NCBI GenBank assembly: GCA_005217565.1
Contig: SJCO01000004.1
Coordinates: 372,001-436,000, forward strand
DNA length: 64,000 nt
Reading direction: 5' to 3'
From: Puteibacter caeruleilacunae
GTDB lineage: Bacteria > Bacteroidota > Bacteroidia > Bacteroidales > Prolixibacteraceae
Shown: positions 16,911-26,455 of the stretch, in pieces
Layout of the letters: every line of letters starts with the position of its first letter
How positions within the stretch are numbered: the first letter of the stretch is position 1
Position numbers and translations under genes: made by a program
Notes under the pieces: model-generated
The model's input: only the letters and a program-made list of their open reading frames with translations
What the model was told of the DNA's origin: nothing
The model's database searches: none

Positions 16911-19523
16911 ATGAAGCAATCAAGATTTCTAATTGCAGCGCCAGCTTCTGGTAGCGGAAAGACCAGTGTTACATTGGGTTTACTCAGAGCTTTACGTAAC
17001 AGAGGAAAGCAAATTCAACCATTTAAATGCGGACCTGACTATATTGATACTTATCATCACAAAATGGCATCCGGAGAAGATTCTATCAATCTGGATCTAT
17101 TTATGAGTAGTGAAAAACATGTACAAAATACATTTAACCACTACAGTCAGAATAAAGACGTATGTATTGTAGAAGGTGTAATGGGCCTATTTGATGGAGC
17201 TCAGAAAGCCAAAGGCAGTAGTGCAGAGATTGCAAAGCACCTGAATTTACCAGTTATTTTGGTTGTCAATGCAAAAGCGACAGCATATTCAATTGCTCCA
17301 CTTTTGTATGGATTTAAGAATTTTGATGAAAATATTAATCTTGCTGGTGTGATTTTTAATCATGTAAGAACAGAATCGCATTACCAGTTTTTAAAAGAGG
17401 CAGCTGAAGATGTTGGTATCACATCGTTAGGATACATTCCTACCAACGATGATGTTACCATTAATTCTCGTCACCTTGGCTTGAGTATAGCCGATGATCA
17501 CAATTACGAAGCCATTGTTGAGAATCTATCTCATCATATTTCATCGCATATCAATATTGACCTATTACTTGAGACCACAGCTTGTGATGTTGATCAACAA
17601 GAAGCTCCTGAGCAGAACTATTCAAAGAAACTTTCAATTGCAGTAGCATACGATGATGCTTTCAATTTCATTTACAAGAATAACTTAAAGATTCTTGAGC
17701 AAATAGGAAACATCAAATATTTCAGTCCGATTGCTGATACTGAAATTCCACCAGCTGATATGGTATATCTTGCTGGAGGATATCCAGAGTTGTATTTAAC
17801 ACAGCTATCGGAAAATACCGCCATGCAAGAATCAATGAAAGCATTTGTCGCTGATGGAGGTATTGTACATGCTGAGTGTGGAGGTATGATGTATTTATCA
17901 AATAACATCATTGATGCCGAAGGTAACAAGTACAAAATGTGTGGTATTCTCGATCAGGATACAACTCTTGAAGACATGAACCTTCATCTGGGTTACAGAA
18001 AAGTGGCTATTGGTGATCAAGAGTTTAGAGGGCATGAGTTCCATTATTCACAAATCAGAAATAGTGAGTTAACCGATAATATTGCTGTAGTTTATTCTGC
18101 TCGTGATGAGCGTGTAAAATCGCGCCTTTGGAGACAAGATCATATTCTTGCATCGTATATCCACTTCTACTGGGATAGTGTTGAGCAGTTTGAAAGCTTT
18201 ATGGCTGCTGCTGAATTTGAATTAACAACACGTTATCCTGAGGAACTAGCTCCAGAGGTAGTTGTAAGTGAAGAAGAGGTGCAGGAAGAGGTTACCCTTG
18301 AGGAAATTCTTGATGAGGTAGAAGCACTAAATGAAACACCAGAGGTAGCTGAAGTGGCAGAAGAAATTGCAGAGGAAGTAGAAGCAATTGATGAAACAAA
18401 TATTACTGAAGAAGTTGAAGCACCGGAGGAGGAACTAGAAGTAGTTGATGAGGTAGTAGAGGTTGAAGAAACCATTACTGAAGATGTAACTGCTGAAGAA
18501 ACTCAGGAAGAAATTGAAGCAGCAATAGCAGAAGAAGAGCCAGTTGCTGATGAGGAGCCAGTTGCTGAAGCACAAGAAACAGAGGTTACCGAGGAGGTAG
18601 AAGCTGTTGTTGAAGAGGAAGCAATAGAAGAAGACGTTGCCGCTGTTGAAGTAACAGAAGAAGAAAATATCGAAGCTGTAGCTGAGGAAGAAGAGATTGA
18701 AGAAGTAGTTGAAGCTCGTGATGAGGTTATCGATGAAGTTATAGACCAGCTTAAAAAGGAGAAAGAGGAGGAAGAGCTTACTGAAGAGGAACAAGCTGAG
18801 GCCGACCTTGAAGCTGCAATTGAAAACATGTTCGAGCAACAAGATGAGGAGGAAGAGGAAGATGATGACTTCTGGGCACCTCAAAATGAAGAAGAACCTG
18901 TTGCTGAAGAAACTGCTCCTGTTGAAGCTATCGAAGAAGAGCCGGTTGTTGAAGAACAAGAAACTGAAGCTCCTGCTGAAGTAGAAGCAGAAGTGGAAGA
19001 AGAAACGGTAGAGGAAGAGGTTGCTCCTGTTGAAGCCATCGAAGAAGAGCCGGTTGTTGAAGAACAAGAAACTGAAGCTCCTGCTGAAGTAGAAGCAGAA
19101 GTGGAAGAAGAAACGGTAGAGGAAGAGGTTGCTCCTGTTGAAGCGATCGAAGAAGAGCCGGTTATTGAAGAACAAGAAACTGAAGCTCCTGCTGAGGTAG
19201 AAGCAGAAGTGGAAGAAGAAACGGTAGAGGAAGAGGTTGCTCCTATTGAAGCTATCGAAGAAGAGCCGGTTGTTGAAGAACAAGAAACTGAAGCTCCTGC
19301 TGAGGTAGAAGCAGAAGTGGAAGAAGAAACAGTAGAGGAAGAAACTGCTCCTGTTGAAGCTATCGAAGAAGAGCCGGTTGTTGAAGAACAAGAAACTGAA
19401 GCTCCTGCTGAGGTAGAAGCAGAAGTGGAAGAAGAAACAGTAGAGGCAAAAGAAGAGGAAGCTCCGATAGAAGAACCAAAGAAAGAAGATGAACAGCAAA
19501 TTACTCAGCTTTCATTATTCTAA
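16911..19523 (+). CDS. cbiA: Cobyrinate a,c-diamide synthase with very long acidic repeat tail
   Basis: An 870-residue protein. Residues 1-440 are a complete CbiA: P-loop APASGSGKTSVT (10-21), FKCGPDYID (38-46), VEGVMGLFDG (87-96), AGGYPELY (288-295), the glutaminase nucleophile Cys323 in HAECGGMMYL, and His418 in ASYIHFYW. It amidates cobyrinate with glutamine and ATP in B12 synthesis. Residues ~445-870 are a Glu/Val/Ala-rich tail containing five 36-residue repeats encoded by exact 108-bp units (18915-19454) and ending DEQQITQLSLF. Normal CbiA is about 450 residues, so the tail doubles the protein. No stop or frameshift separates the parts. No riboswitch precedes it. The long minus-strand frames across the tail are composition artefacts. 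Confidence 0.93.
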   Translation: MKQSRFLIAAPASGSGKTSVTLGLLRALRNRGKQIQPFKCGPDYIDTYHHKMASGEDSINLDLFMSSEKHVQNTFNHYSQNKDVCIVEGVMGLFDGAQKAKGSSAEIAKHLNLPVILVVNAKATAYSIAPLLYGFKNFDENINLAGVIFNHVRTESHYQFLKEAAEDVGITSLGYIPTNDDVTINSRHLGLSIADDHNYEAIVENLSHHISSHINIDLLLETTACDVDQQEAPEQNYSKKLSIAVAYDDAFNFIYKNNLKILEQIGNIKYFSPIADTEIPPADMVYLAGGYPELYLTQLSENTAMQESMKAFVADGGIVHAECGGMMYLSNNIIDAEGNKYKMCGILDQDTTLEDMNLHLGYRKVAIGDQEFRGHEFHYSQIRNSELTDNIAVVYSARDERVKSRLWRQDHILASYIHFYWDSVEQFESFMAAAEFELTTRYPEELAPEVVVSEEEVQEEVTLEEILDEVEALNETPEVAEVAEEIAEEVEAIDETNITEEVEAPEEELEVVDEVVEVEETITEDVTAEETQEEIEAAIAEEEPVADEEPVAEAQETEVTEEVEAVVEEEAIEEDVAAVEVTEEENIEAVAEEEEIEEVVEARDEVIDEVIDQLKKEKEEEELTEEEQAEADLEAAIENMFEQQDEEEEEDDDFWAPQNEEEPVAEETAPVEAIEEEPVVEEQETEAPAEVEAEVEEETVEEEVAPVEAIEEEPVVEEQETEAPAEVEAEVEEETVEEEVAPVEAIEEEPVIEEQETEAPAEVEAEVEEETVEEEVAPIEAIEEEPVVEEQETEAPAEVEAEVEEETVEEETAPVEAIEEEPVVEEQETEAPAEVEAEVEEETVEAKEEEAPIEEPKKEDEQQITQLSLF
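18915..19454 (+). repeat. Five tandem 108-bp repeats inside cbiA
   Basis: Units begin at 18915, 19023, 19131, 19239 and 19347, exactly 108 bp apart, each encoding a 36-residue unit starting AP(V/I)EAIEEEPV(V/I)EEQ. Units are nearly identical at the DNA level, differing by a few mostly silent changes, and the end of the fifth diverges. This is a coding minisatellite that can change copy number in frame. Confidence 0.95.
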
Positions 19524-19572
19524 ACGTTGGAACACCTTGATTACTGACAATCAACACTATTAACAAATACTT

Positions 19573-19599
19573 AACCCTGGTCGTTTGGCCAGGGTTTTT
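19573..19599 (+). terminator. Terminator after cbiA
   Basis: Perfect 8-bp stem AACCCTGG/CCAGGGTT (19573-19580 with 19589-19596), 8-base loop, then T residues. It lies 50 bp after the cbiA stop codon. Confidence 0.85.
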
Positions 19600-19655
19600 A
19601 GTTATATGATATTTGCGCGCTGAAAAAATTGTCTATCGTAAAATTTAAAATAGTC

Positions 19656-20111
19656 ATGCTAAAGCAAGCATTTAGTCGCACGCAAATTGTAAAAACAATC
19701 TCCCTGGTACTATTCAGTATTTCATGTATCATCCCAACATTTATGGGAGCAGATACTATCGGAGCAGAAACCATAGTCTCAGGATGGAAGGGTATTATTT
19801 TTTCCATGCCTTTTCTAACATTAGGCTGGTTGGCTAACATCAGCTATATCGCAGCATTATTATCATCAAAAAAGAAAGCCCAGCATATATTATCAGGAGC
19901 CACATTGATTTTAGCCATGTTTGCTTTCGACATATCAGCTATTCCTTCTGGTAATGGAGATGAAATGATTCAAGTATTTCCAGGAGTTGGATTTTTCTTT
20001 TGGATATTAAGTTTTGTGACTTTATTCTTTTATTACCGTTCATCACGTGTTGAAGCAATAAGTCACGGGCGTGAATTACTAAACAAAAAGCGCAAGCACG
20101 CAGCAGCCTAA
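19656..20111 (+). CDS. Small integral membrane protein of unknown function
   Basis: I do not recognise the family. The protein has 151 residues from the ATG at 19656 (160 from a TTG at 19629, which I consider too close to the probable promoter near 19607-19614). Four hydrophobic helices: about SLVLFSISCIIPTFMG, IIFSMPFLTLGWLANISYIAALL, ILSGATLILAMFAFDIS and VGFFFWILSFVTLFFYY, with a basic C-terminus (LLNKKRKHAAA) predicted to be cytoplasmic. It stands alone between the cbiA terminator and the PBP1A gene. No motif suggests a reaction; it could be a small structural or regulatory membrane protein. Confidence 0.65.
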   Translation: MLKQAFSRTQIVKTISLVLFSISCIIPTFMGADTIGAETIVSGWKGIIFSMPFLTLGWLANISYIAALLSSKKKAQHILSGATLILAMFAFDISAIPSGNGDEMIQVFPGVGFFFWILSFVTLFFYYRSSRVEAISHGRELLNKKRKHAAA

Positions 20112-20255
20112 ATAGGTATTACACATTAAATCAAAATATAACTTACTGATTAATACACTTTCTTGGCGCGGTTATTGCGTTTCTTTAAATGATTTCCTGC
20201 ATGACAGGGCCTCATTGTGGGATAATACTCTATTTTTGTATAAAAATTAGTCCCT

Positions 20256-22661
20256 ATGCCAACAAGAAAAACGACAACAAATAAGCGAATTGTAGCCAAA
20301 AAGAAGCCAGCCGGTAAGCCACGTGCAAAAAGTAAATCGCGCAGCAAAAAAAACTCAACTTTTAAGCAAAAGCTAACGCGTTTTCTAATCAGTGCAACAA
20401 TCGTTGGATTCATCTTAACCGGATTCTTTGTTCTCACTGTATTTTGGGAATTCTGGGGACCTGTACCGTCAAAAGATGAGCTTAGAAAAGTAAAAACAGC
20501 TACAGCTTCAGAGATTATCTCGGGAGATGGGAAGACGCTAGGGAGACTATATATCAAAAACAGAACCAATGTCCCCATTGATAAAATATCTCCATTTGTA
20601 ATCAAGGCATTAATCCCCACAGAAGATGTTCGCTTTTTTGAGCACCAGGGAGTAGATCAACGCAGTCTTCTTCGTGTATTCTTCAAGACCTTGTTAATGG
20701 GAAATAGAAGCTCAGGAGGAGGAAGTACCCTGAGTCAGCAGTTGGCTAAAAACATCTACCCTCGTAAAAACTATGGTCCGATGACCATGCCTGCAGCAAA
20801 ATTCAGAGAAGCAATTATTGCTACGCGCATGGAAAAGATTTATACCAAAGAAGAAATTCTGAATCTTTACCTAAACACAGTACCTTTTGGAGAAGACACC
20901 TACGGTATTGAATCCGGAGCCCAACGTTTCTTCAGCAAGCACGCAATAGATTTAAAGATTGAAGAGGCTGCAGTTTTGGTTGGTATGCTTAAAGCACCTA
21001 CCTCATACAATCCTCGTCTTTTCCCTGAACGTTCAACACAGCGACGTAATGTAGTGCTTTCGCAGATGGCGAAATACGACCTCATTACAGAAAAGAAGGC
21101 AAAGGAGTTAATGCTTCTCCCCATTAAGCTAAAGTACAATAGACTTACACACAGCGATGGTCCGGCACCTTATCTAAGAGAGAAAATCAGACTAGAAATA
21201 GCAGAGTGGCTAAAAACGCATCCCAAGGCAGATGGTACCCATTACAATCTTTATACCGATGGATTAAAGATTTATACAACCATCGATTCAAGGTTACAAT
21301 CATACGCTGAAACAGCCATGAAGAGTCATATGACTTCTCTACAGCAAACATTCAACAAGCATTGGGCTAGTCGTGATCCATGGGGAAAAAACACAAAACC
21401 ATTGGATGCAGCCATCAAACGCTCTACCAGGTACCGCAGATTAAAAGCTGCAGGTAAAAGTGAAGCTGAAATCAAAAAGATATTTAATACACCAGTGCAG
21501 ACAAAGATCTTTACCTGGTATGGAGAAAAGGAAGTAAAACTAAGTCCGCGAGACTCCGTTCGTCATTATTTGAAAAGATTAAATACTGGAGTACTTTCGA
21601 TGAATCCTAAGACAGGTAAAATACTAGCCTGGGTAGGAGGAACAAACCATCATTTCTTCAAATACGATCATGTTACCTCAAAGCGTCAGGTAGGATCAGT
21701 ATTCAAGCCTTTGGTATACCTATCGGCACTAGAAAGCGGTTACAGTCCGTATGAATACTATAAAAACGAACGCAAGGTATATCGTGAATTCAACAACTGG
21801 TCGCCAGAGAATGCCGAAAACCATTACACAGGGTATTACTCAATGGAAGGAGCACTGGCCGAATCGGTCAACACAGTTGCAGTAGACATGATTTTCAAGG
21901 CAGGAGTAGAACAAACTGTCGACCTGGCCAATAATATGGGCATTACTTCAGAGCTACCTGAGTATCCTTCATTGGCATTGGGAACTGCCAATATATCACT
22001 TCTTGATATGGTGAAAGCATATAGCGTAATGGCCAACAGAGGGAAAAAGGTTGCCCCATACTATCTTGTAAAAATTACAGATGCTAAAGGTAAGCTTATT
22101 CACGATTTTACGGAGAATAATCCTCGACCAGAACAGGTAGTTGACCAGCAATACGCCGACATTATAAATCACATGCTAAGATCGGTAGTTAATGACGGTA
22201 CCGGAAGAAGCCTACGAAGAATCTACAAACTAGATAACGATATTGCAGGGAAAACGGGTACTACCCAGAACCATGCTGATGGATGGTTTATTGGTTACTC
22301 TCCTAATCTGGTTACCGGAGTTTGGGTAGGAGGTGAAGATATGAGTGTTCATTTCCGATCGATTACCTACGGACAGGGGGCATATATGGCACTTCCAATC
22401 TACGGTAAGTACTTAGGAATGATCAATAGGAATAAGGCATTCCGATCGATCAGATACGACCATTTCCCATCGCTGCCATATGGTGTTGTTGCACAACTGA
22501 ACATTCCTCATTACAGGGAAAATCAAGATCTTGAATCGAAATTCAAAGAGCTATTTGCTAAGAAAGACAAGAAAGATCGAAGAGTTCGCAAGACAGAAGA
22601 GAAAAAAGAAAGTAAGATCTATAACCTGATCAGAAGTATTTTCAAGCGAAAGAAGAGATAA
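20256..22661 (+). CDS. Class A penicillin-binding protein (PBP1A-type)
   Basis: An 801-residue bifunctional peptidoglycan synthase. Very basic cytoplasmic tail (residues 1-40), one membrane helix (about 43-64), glycosyltransferase GT51 domain with EDVRFFEHQGVD (catalytic Glu123 region), GGGSTLSQQLAKN and RKFREAIIA-like motifs, and a transpeptidase domain with the SxxK motif in GSVFKP, SxN in ESVNTVA and KTG in AGKTGTT. It polymerises glycan strands from lipid II and cross-links them in the periplasm. The C-terminus is basic (KKDKKDRRVRK). It is transcribed alone and ends at a strong hairpin shared with the convergent carboxylase operon. Confidence 0.95.
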   Translation: MPTRKTTTNKRIVAKKKPAGKPRAKSKSRSKKNSTFKQKLTRFLISATIVGFILTGFFVLTVFWEFWGPVPSKDELRKVKTATASEIISGDGKTLGRLYIKNRTNVPIDKISPFVIKALIPTEDVRFFEHQGVDQRSLLRVFFKTLLMGNRSSGGGSTLSQQLAKNIYPRKNYGPMTMPAAKFREAIIATRMEKIYTKEEILNLYLNTVPFGEDTYGIESGAQRFFSKHAIDLKIEEAAVLVGMLKAPTSYNPRLFPERSTQRRNVVLSQMAKYDLITEKKAKELMLLPIKLKYNRLTHSDGPAPYLREKIRLEIAEWLKTHPKADGTHYNLYTDGLKIYTTIDSRLQSYAETAMKSHMTSLQQTFNKHWASRDPWGKNTKPLDAAIKRSTRYRRLKAAGKSEAEIKKIFNTPVQTKIFTWYGEKEVKLSPRDSVRHYLKRLNTGVLSMNPKTGKILAWVGGTNHHFFKYDHVTSKRQVGSVFKPLVYLSALESGYSPYEYYKNERKVYREFNNWSPENAENHYTGYYSMEGALAESVNTVAVDMIFKAGVEQTVDLANNMGITSELPEYPSLALGTANISLLDMVKAYSVMANRGKKVAPYYLVKITDAKGKLIHDFTENNPRPEQVVDQQYADIINHMLRSVVNDGTGRSLRRIYKLDNDIAGKTGTTQNHADGWFIGYSPNLVTGVWVGGEDMSVHFRSITYGQGAYMALPIYGKYLGMINRNKAFRSIRYDHFPSLPYGVVAQLNIPHYRENQDLESKFKELFAKKDKKDRRVRKTEEKKESKIYNLIRSIFKRKKR

Positions 22662-22672
22662 GAATTAAAATA

Positions 22673-22701
22673 CCTTGAGACTCTGTCGCGGAGTCTCAAG
22701 G
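22673..22701. terminator. Long hairpin between convergent PBP1A and carboxylase genes
   Basis: Perfect 11-bp stem CCTTGAGACTC/GAGTCTCAAGG (22673-22683 with 22691-22701) with a 7-base loop. It lies between two convergent stop codons. The T-runs are weak on both sides (TATTTTAATT on the minus strand), so it probably acts as a two-way terminator or 3'-end stabiliser. Confidence 0.65.
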
Positions 22702-22713
22702 CAACCTATAATA

Positions 22714-23253
22714 CTATTTTTTCTTAATCTCAATCAGAATTTCATCCTTCATCACTGAATCATTAGCCTTCACATGCACCGCAGTAATTTTACCTGCTAC
22801 TGTTGATTGTATCTCATTTTGCATTTTCATCGCTTCTAAAATCAGGATAGGTTCTCCTTTACGGATTTCAGCATCCTCTTGCACCAGCACATCTATGATT
22901 TTACCTGGCATTGGAGCTTTAATTACTTCCTTGTCGCTACTACCCTTTTTGCGACTAATAAAACGAAGGCGTTTCATCGAAGTTGGCGTCTCAATGGTAA
23001 ACGTATAACTCACCCCATTGAGCAAAATCTCATATTTATTTTGGCGTTTGAATACAACTTCCACTGGATATTTCCTGTTCTTCCACAAAATATAAGTACC
23101 CAGTTTATCATCTTCCTTCAGCTTAATATCGAACTCCTTTTTATCAACTTTAATACGATCCTCAAGTGGTAAGGAGAAGCTATATTTCTTTTTCTTTGCA
23201 TTTACAGCATATAGTTTATTGATCTTTTGCAGTAGTGTCTTAGCCATAGCCAT
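22714..23253 (-). CDS. Biotin carboxyl carrier subunit of acyl-CoA carboxylase
   Basis: A 179-residue protein whose last 75 residues are a biotinyl domain: APMPGKIIDVLVQEDAEI, then LEAMKMQNEI with the biotinylated Lys143, then VKANDSVMKDEILIEI. The N-terminal half is a conserved linker domain found in separate biotin carriers of acyl-CoA and oxaloacetate/methylmalonyl carboxylases. It is the third gene of the unit pccB, biotin carboxylase, carrier, 14 bp behind the carboxylase gene. The swinging biotin carries CO2 between the two enzymes. Substrate is assigned from the partner subunit. Confidence 0.9.
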   Translation of the reverse strand: MAMAKTLLQKINKLYAVNAKKKKYSFSLPLEDRIKVDKKEFDIKLKEDDKLGTYILWKNRKYPVEVVFKRQNKYEILLNGVSYTFTIETPTSMKRLRFISRKKGSSDKEVIKAPMPGKIIDVLVQEDAEIRKGEPILILEAMKMQNEIQSTVAGKITAVHVKANDSVMKDEILIEIKKK

Positions 23254-23267
23254 TAAATTAGTTAAGA

Positions 23268-24773
23268 TTAAAATTGATTCAGTCGTTTGTTAAGCAACCA
23301 TGGATCCATCTTTTTCCCTTGTTCAAAGTCGACTGTTGCATCACTATCAGCAGTCTTCTCTTCAACAAACAATTTAGTGGCAAACCATGCAGCAACCTGC
23401 TCTTCCTCGGCTTTCGCTTCATGATATTGCTCAAGATCATTTTCTATAAAACCGGTGGTGAAATCTCCCCCAACAAAGACAGGATGCTTCATCAATAGTT
23501 TAAAAAACGGGATAGTGGTCTTGATACCTTTCACCCAGACCTTATCGAGAGCCTTGCGACAATTAGCAATTGCCTCATCACGATTTTCGCCTGATACAAT
23601 TAATTTGGCAATCATTGAATCAAAGTTTGAAGCAATAGCTGAACCTTCCTCAATACCTGAGTCTACGCGGACAAAATCCATATCAGGGAAAGAAAGCTTT
23701 TCAATCATTCCCGGACTAGGTGCAAAACCAGCCTGAACATCTTCGGCATTAATCCTACATTCAATAGCCCAACCATTCAATTTTATATCATCCTGTGTAA
23801 GTCCCAATGGCTCACCTGCAGCGATACGTATCTGTTTTTCGATTAAATCAACTCCAGTGATCAACTCTGTCACCGGGTGCTCAACCTGAATACGCGTATT
23901 CATCTCCATAAAATAGTATTCACCATTTGAATCCAACAAGAATTCAACCGTACCGGCCGAGTGATAGCGAACAGCCTTTGCCAATCGCACTGCCACCTCT
24001 CCCATCTCTTCCCTTAACTCAGGAGATAATGCCGATGACGGTGCCTCTTCTAGTAGCTTTTGATGTTTACGTTGTATGGAACATTCTCGCTCTCCAAGAT
24101 GAATCACATCCCCTTTAGTATCTCCCAGAATCTGAAACTCTATGTGTTTCGGATTTGCAATGTACTTCTCGATAAACACATTTGGATCATTAAACGCCTT
24201 TTCCGCTTCATTCTGTGCCAGGCGTAACATTTGTGGTAGTTCTTCCTCATTCCAGGCAATACGCATACCACGACCTCCCCCACCAGACGCAGCTTTTACA
24301 ATAACAGGATAGCCTATTCTTTCCGCTACTTTTATGGCCTCATCAGTCGATCGAATCGTTCCGCGACTACCTGTAGCCATAGGAACTTTATTACGTAATG
24401 CAATCTGTCGTGCAATAGTTTTATTGCCCAGCTTATAGATCGCATCTGGAGAAGGACCTATAAACATCAATCTGTTATCCATACACTTCTGGGCGAAGTA
24501 AGCATTTTCAGCCAGGAAACCATATCCTGGATGAACAGCATCTACCTCATGTTCTAATGCAATCTCTATGAGTCGCTCAATATCCAGAAAAACCGGAATT
24601 TCAGAGACATCATCAGTATCATCGTGAACTATATCAGCTTCTCTTACATAGATTGCGCTAGGTTCTGCAGAGGTTTTTATCACCACCGTTTCTATTCCCA
24701 ACGCTTTAGCTGATTTAATTATTCTGACGGCTATTTCGCCTCGGTTTGCTATTAATAGTCGTTTTATTTTCAT
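23268..24773 (-). CDS. Biotin carboxylase subunit of acyl-CoA carboxylase
   Basis: About 501 residues from the ATG at 24773 (an upstream in-frame ATG at 24806 adds 11 residues). It has the biotin carboxylase N-domain (IKRLLIANRGEIAVRI), the ATP-grasp glycine-rich loop (KAASGGGGRGMRI), the carboxylation site (EFQILGD, RECSIQRKHQK) and MNTRIQVEHPVTE. The C-terminal ~50 residues (QYHEAKAEEEQVAAW onward) form a short extension typical of the Bacteroidota version. It carboxylates biotin on the carrier protein with ATP and bicarbonate. It lies between pccB and the carrier gene in one minus-strand operon. Confidence 0.93.
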   Translation of the reverse strand: MKIKRLLIANRGEIAVRIIKSAKALGIETVVIKTSAEPSAIYVREADIVHDDTDDVSEIPVFLDIERLIEIALEHEVDAVHPGYGFLAENAYFAQKCMDNRLMFIGPSPDAIYKLGNKTIARQIALRNKVPMATGSRGTIRSTDEAIKVAERIGYPVIVKAASGGGGRGMRIAWNEEELPQMLRLAQNEAEKAFNDPNVFIEKYIANPKHIEFQILGDTKGDVIHLGERECSIQRKHQKLLEEAPSSALSPELREEMGEVAVRLAKAVRYHSAGTVEFLLDSNGEYYFMEMNTRIQVEHPVTELITGVDLIEKQIRIAAGEPLGLTQDDIKLNGWAIECRINAEDVQAGFAPSPGMIEKLSFPDMDFVRVDSGIEEGSAIASNFDSMIAKLIVSGENRDEAIANCRKALDKVWVKGIKTTIPFFKLLMKHPVFVGGDFTTGFIENDLEQYHEAKAEEEQVAAWFATKLFVEEKTADSDATVDFEQGKKMDPWLLNKRLNQF

Positions 24774-24830
24774 GACATTATTCGATTTCTTTTCTATTTC
24801 AGGCATTATTCGGCAGATTGACTTAGGTCG

Positions 24831-26387
24831 CTATAATGGAATATTCCCATGTTTACGTGCAGGAGCCTTCACCCACTTATTTTGTAGTGCCTCAAATGCT
24901 GAGACTATTTTCATTCTTGTAATGGCAGGATCAATCACCTCATCAATGTACCCTTTCTCATCTGCAACAAAAGGATTAGCCACCTCTTCGCGGTATGTCC
25001 GGACGAGTTCCTTTTTCATCGCATCAGGATCTTCTGATTTTTCCAATTCTTTGCGATACAATACTGCTACAGCTCCATCTGGTCCCATCACTGCAATCTC
25101 TGCAGTAGGCCAAGCAAAATTAAAGTCGCCTCCCAGGTTCTTACTATTCATTACGATGTAGGCTCCGCCATATGATTTACGCAGAATAACCGTAATTTTC
25201 GCTACTGTAGCCTCATTATAGGCATACAATAATTTGGCCCCATGACGAATAATTCCAAAATGTTCCTGATCAAGACCTGGCAAGAAACCAGGGACATCCT
25301 CTAAGGTTAGAATAGGGATATTAAAAGCATCACAGAAGCGAATAAAACGTGCACCCTTTACTGCTGAATTGATATCAAGAGTACCAGCCAATACTTTAGG
25401 CTGATTGGCGACAATACCAATGGTTTTTCCCTTTAAGCGTGCAAAACCAACAACGATGTTAGGAGCAAACTGTTCAGAAATCTCGTAAAAACTATTCTTG
25501 TCGACTAATAACTCGATCACATCCTTCACATCATATGGTTTATTGGGATCGTCGGGTACAATATCGCGTAAACGTTCATTGATATCAGGAGTAGCAACAT
25601 TACTTTCAACATAAGGAGGATTGTCGACATTATTAGATGGGATATAAGACAGAAACTTCTTTAGTCCCAATATCGTATTCTCTTCATCCTCAAAAATCAT
25701 TTGAGCTACTCCACTCTTTCGGGCATGTACTTCCGCTCCACCAAGTTCGTCAGATGTAACATCTTCATTCAATACCTCCCTCACCACATTCGGACCAGTG
25801 ACAAACATATAGCTTGTATGGTTAGTCATAAAAACAAAGTCGGTTAATGCAGGAGAATAAACAGCACCTCCTGCAGCAGGTCCCATGATAACAGATATCT
25901 GAGGGATAATGCCGGAAGCATGAATGTTATTGTGAAAGATTGTTGCATAGCCAGCAAGACTAGCAATTCCTTCTTGTATTCGTGCCCCTCCCGAATCGAT
26001 TAATCCGATTATTGGAGCCCCCATCTTTAATGCCATTTCCTGAATCTTGGCAATCTTACGAGCATGTACCACTCCAAGCGAACCACCCATAATTGTAAAA
26101 TCCTGCGCATAGCAAAACACCAGTCGATTATCAACCTTACCATGTCCTACGATAACACCATCACCATAAGATTTTTCAACGGTTCCAAAACTAAACTGTT
26201 GCGCTTCCGGAGTAACAAAGGCATCAACCTCTTCGAAGGTATCAGCATCAAACAATAATTCGATACGTTCCCAAGCAGTTAATTTTCCTTTGGCATGCTG
26301 TCGTTTTGCCCTATCTGAATTAAACTGCCCCTTCAATGCCTCGACCCTTTTTTCAAAAGCTTTAAAATATCGTCCATTGGTATCCAT
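24831..26387 (-). CDS. pccB: Carboxyltransferase subunit, propionyl-CoA carboxylase type
   Basis: About 518 residues from the ATG at 26387 (upstream in-frame ATG at 26420 adds 11). A crotonase-fold carboxyltransferase with the family's landmarks: KLTAWERIELLFD, SFGTVEKSYGDGVIVGHG, CYAQDFTIMGGSLG, GLIDSGGARIQEG, IMGPAAGGAVYSPALTDF and the biotin-binding segment SKNLGGDFNFAWPTAEIAVMGPDGA (shown as its start). It transfers CO2 from biotin to propionyl-CoA, giving (S)-methylmalonyl-CoA; the same family also serves methylmalonyl-CoA decarboxylase. It leads a three-gene operon and is divergent from the B12-riboswitch-controlled btuFCD, fitting since methylmalonyl-CoA mutase needs B12. Confidence 0.9.
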   Translation of the reverse strand: MDTNGRYFKAFEKRVEALKGQFNSDRAKRQHAKGKLTAWERIELLFDADTFEEVDAFVTPEAQQFSFGTVEKSYGDGVIVGHGKVDNRLVFCYAQDFTIMGGSLGVVHARKIAKIQEMALKMGAPIIGLIDSGGARIQEGIASLAGYATIFHNNIHASGIIPQISVIMGPAAGGAVYSPALTDFVFMTNHTSYMFVTGPNVVREVLNEDVTSDELGGAEVHARKSGVAQMIFEDEENTILGLKKFLSYIPSNNVDNPPYVESNVATPDINERLRDIVPDDPNKPYDVKDVIELLVDKNSFYEISEQFAPNIVVGFARLKGKTIGIVANQPKVLAGTLDINSAVKGARFIRFCDAFNIPILTLEDVPGFLPGLDQEHFGIIRHGAKLLYAYNEATVAKITVILRKSYGGAYIVMNSKNLGGDFNFAWPTAEIAVMGPDGAVAVLYRKELEKSEDPDAMKKELVRTYREEVANPFVADEKGYIDEVIDPAITRMKIVSAFEALQNKWVKAPARKHGNIPL

Positions 26388-26441
26388 GCTATCGTTATTT
26401 AAATTTCGTAAGTAAAACAATAATCTATCCAGCTAGTTCAT

Positions 26442-26449
26442 TACCTTTG
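26442..26449 (+). promoter_or_regulatory. Promoter -7 box of the btuFCD riboswitch transcript
   Basis: TACCTTTG matches TAnnTTTG exactly and lies a few bases before the aptamer begins. The -33 region is a poor match. The box is 55 bp from the divergent pccB start codon. Confidence 0.6.
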
Positions 26450-26455
26450 CACAGA

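Noticed and set aside
18435-19499. A 354-residue minus-strand frame rich in Phe, Leu and Tyr.
   Set aside because: It is the antisense of the GAA/GAG-rich cbiA tail; low-complexity coding sequence leaves the opposite frames open. It has no start context, family or independent support.
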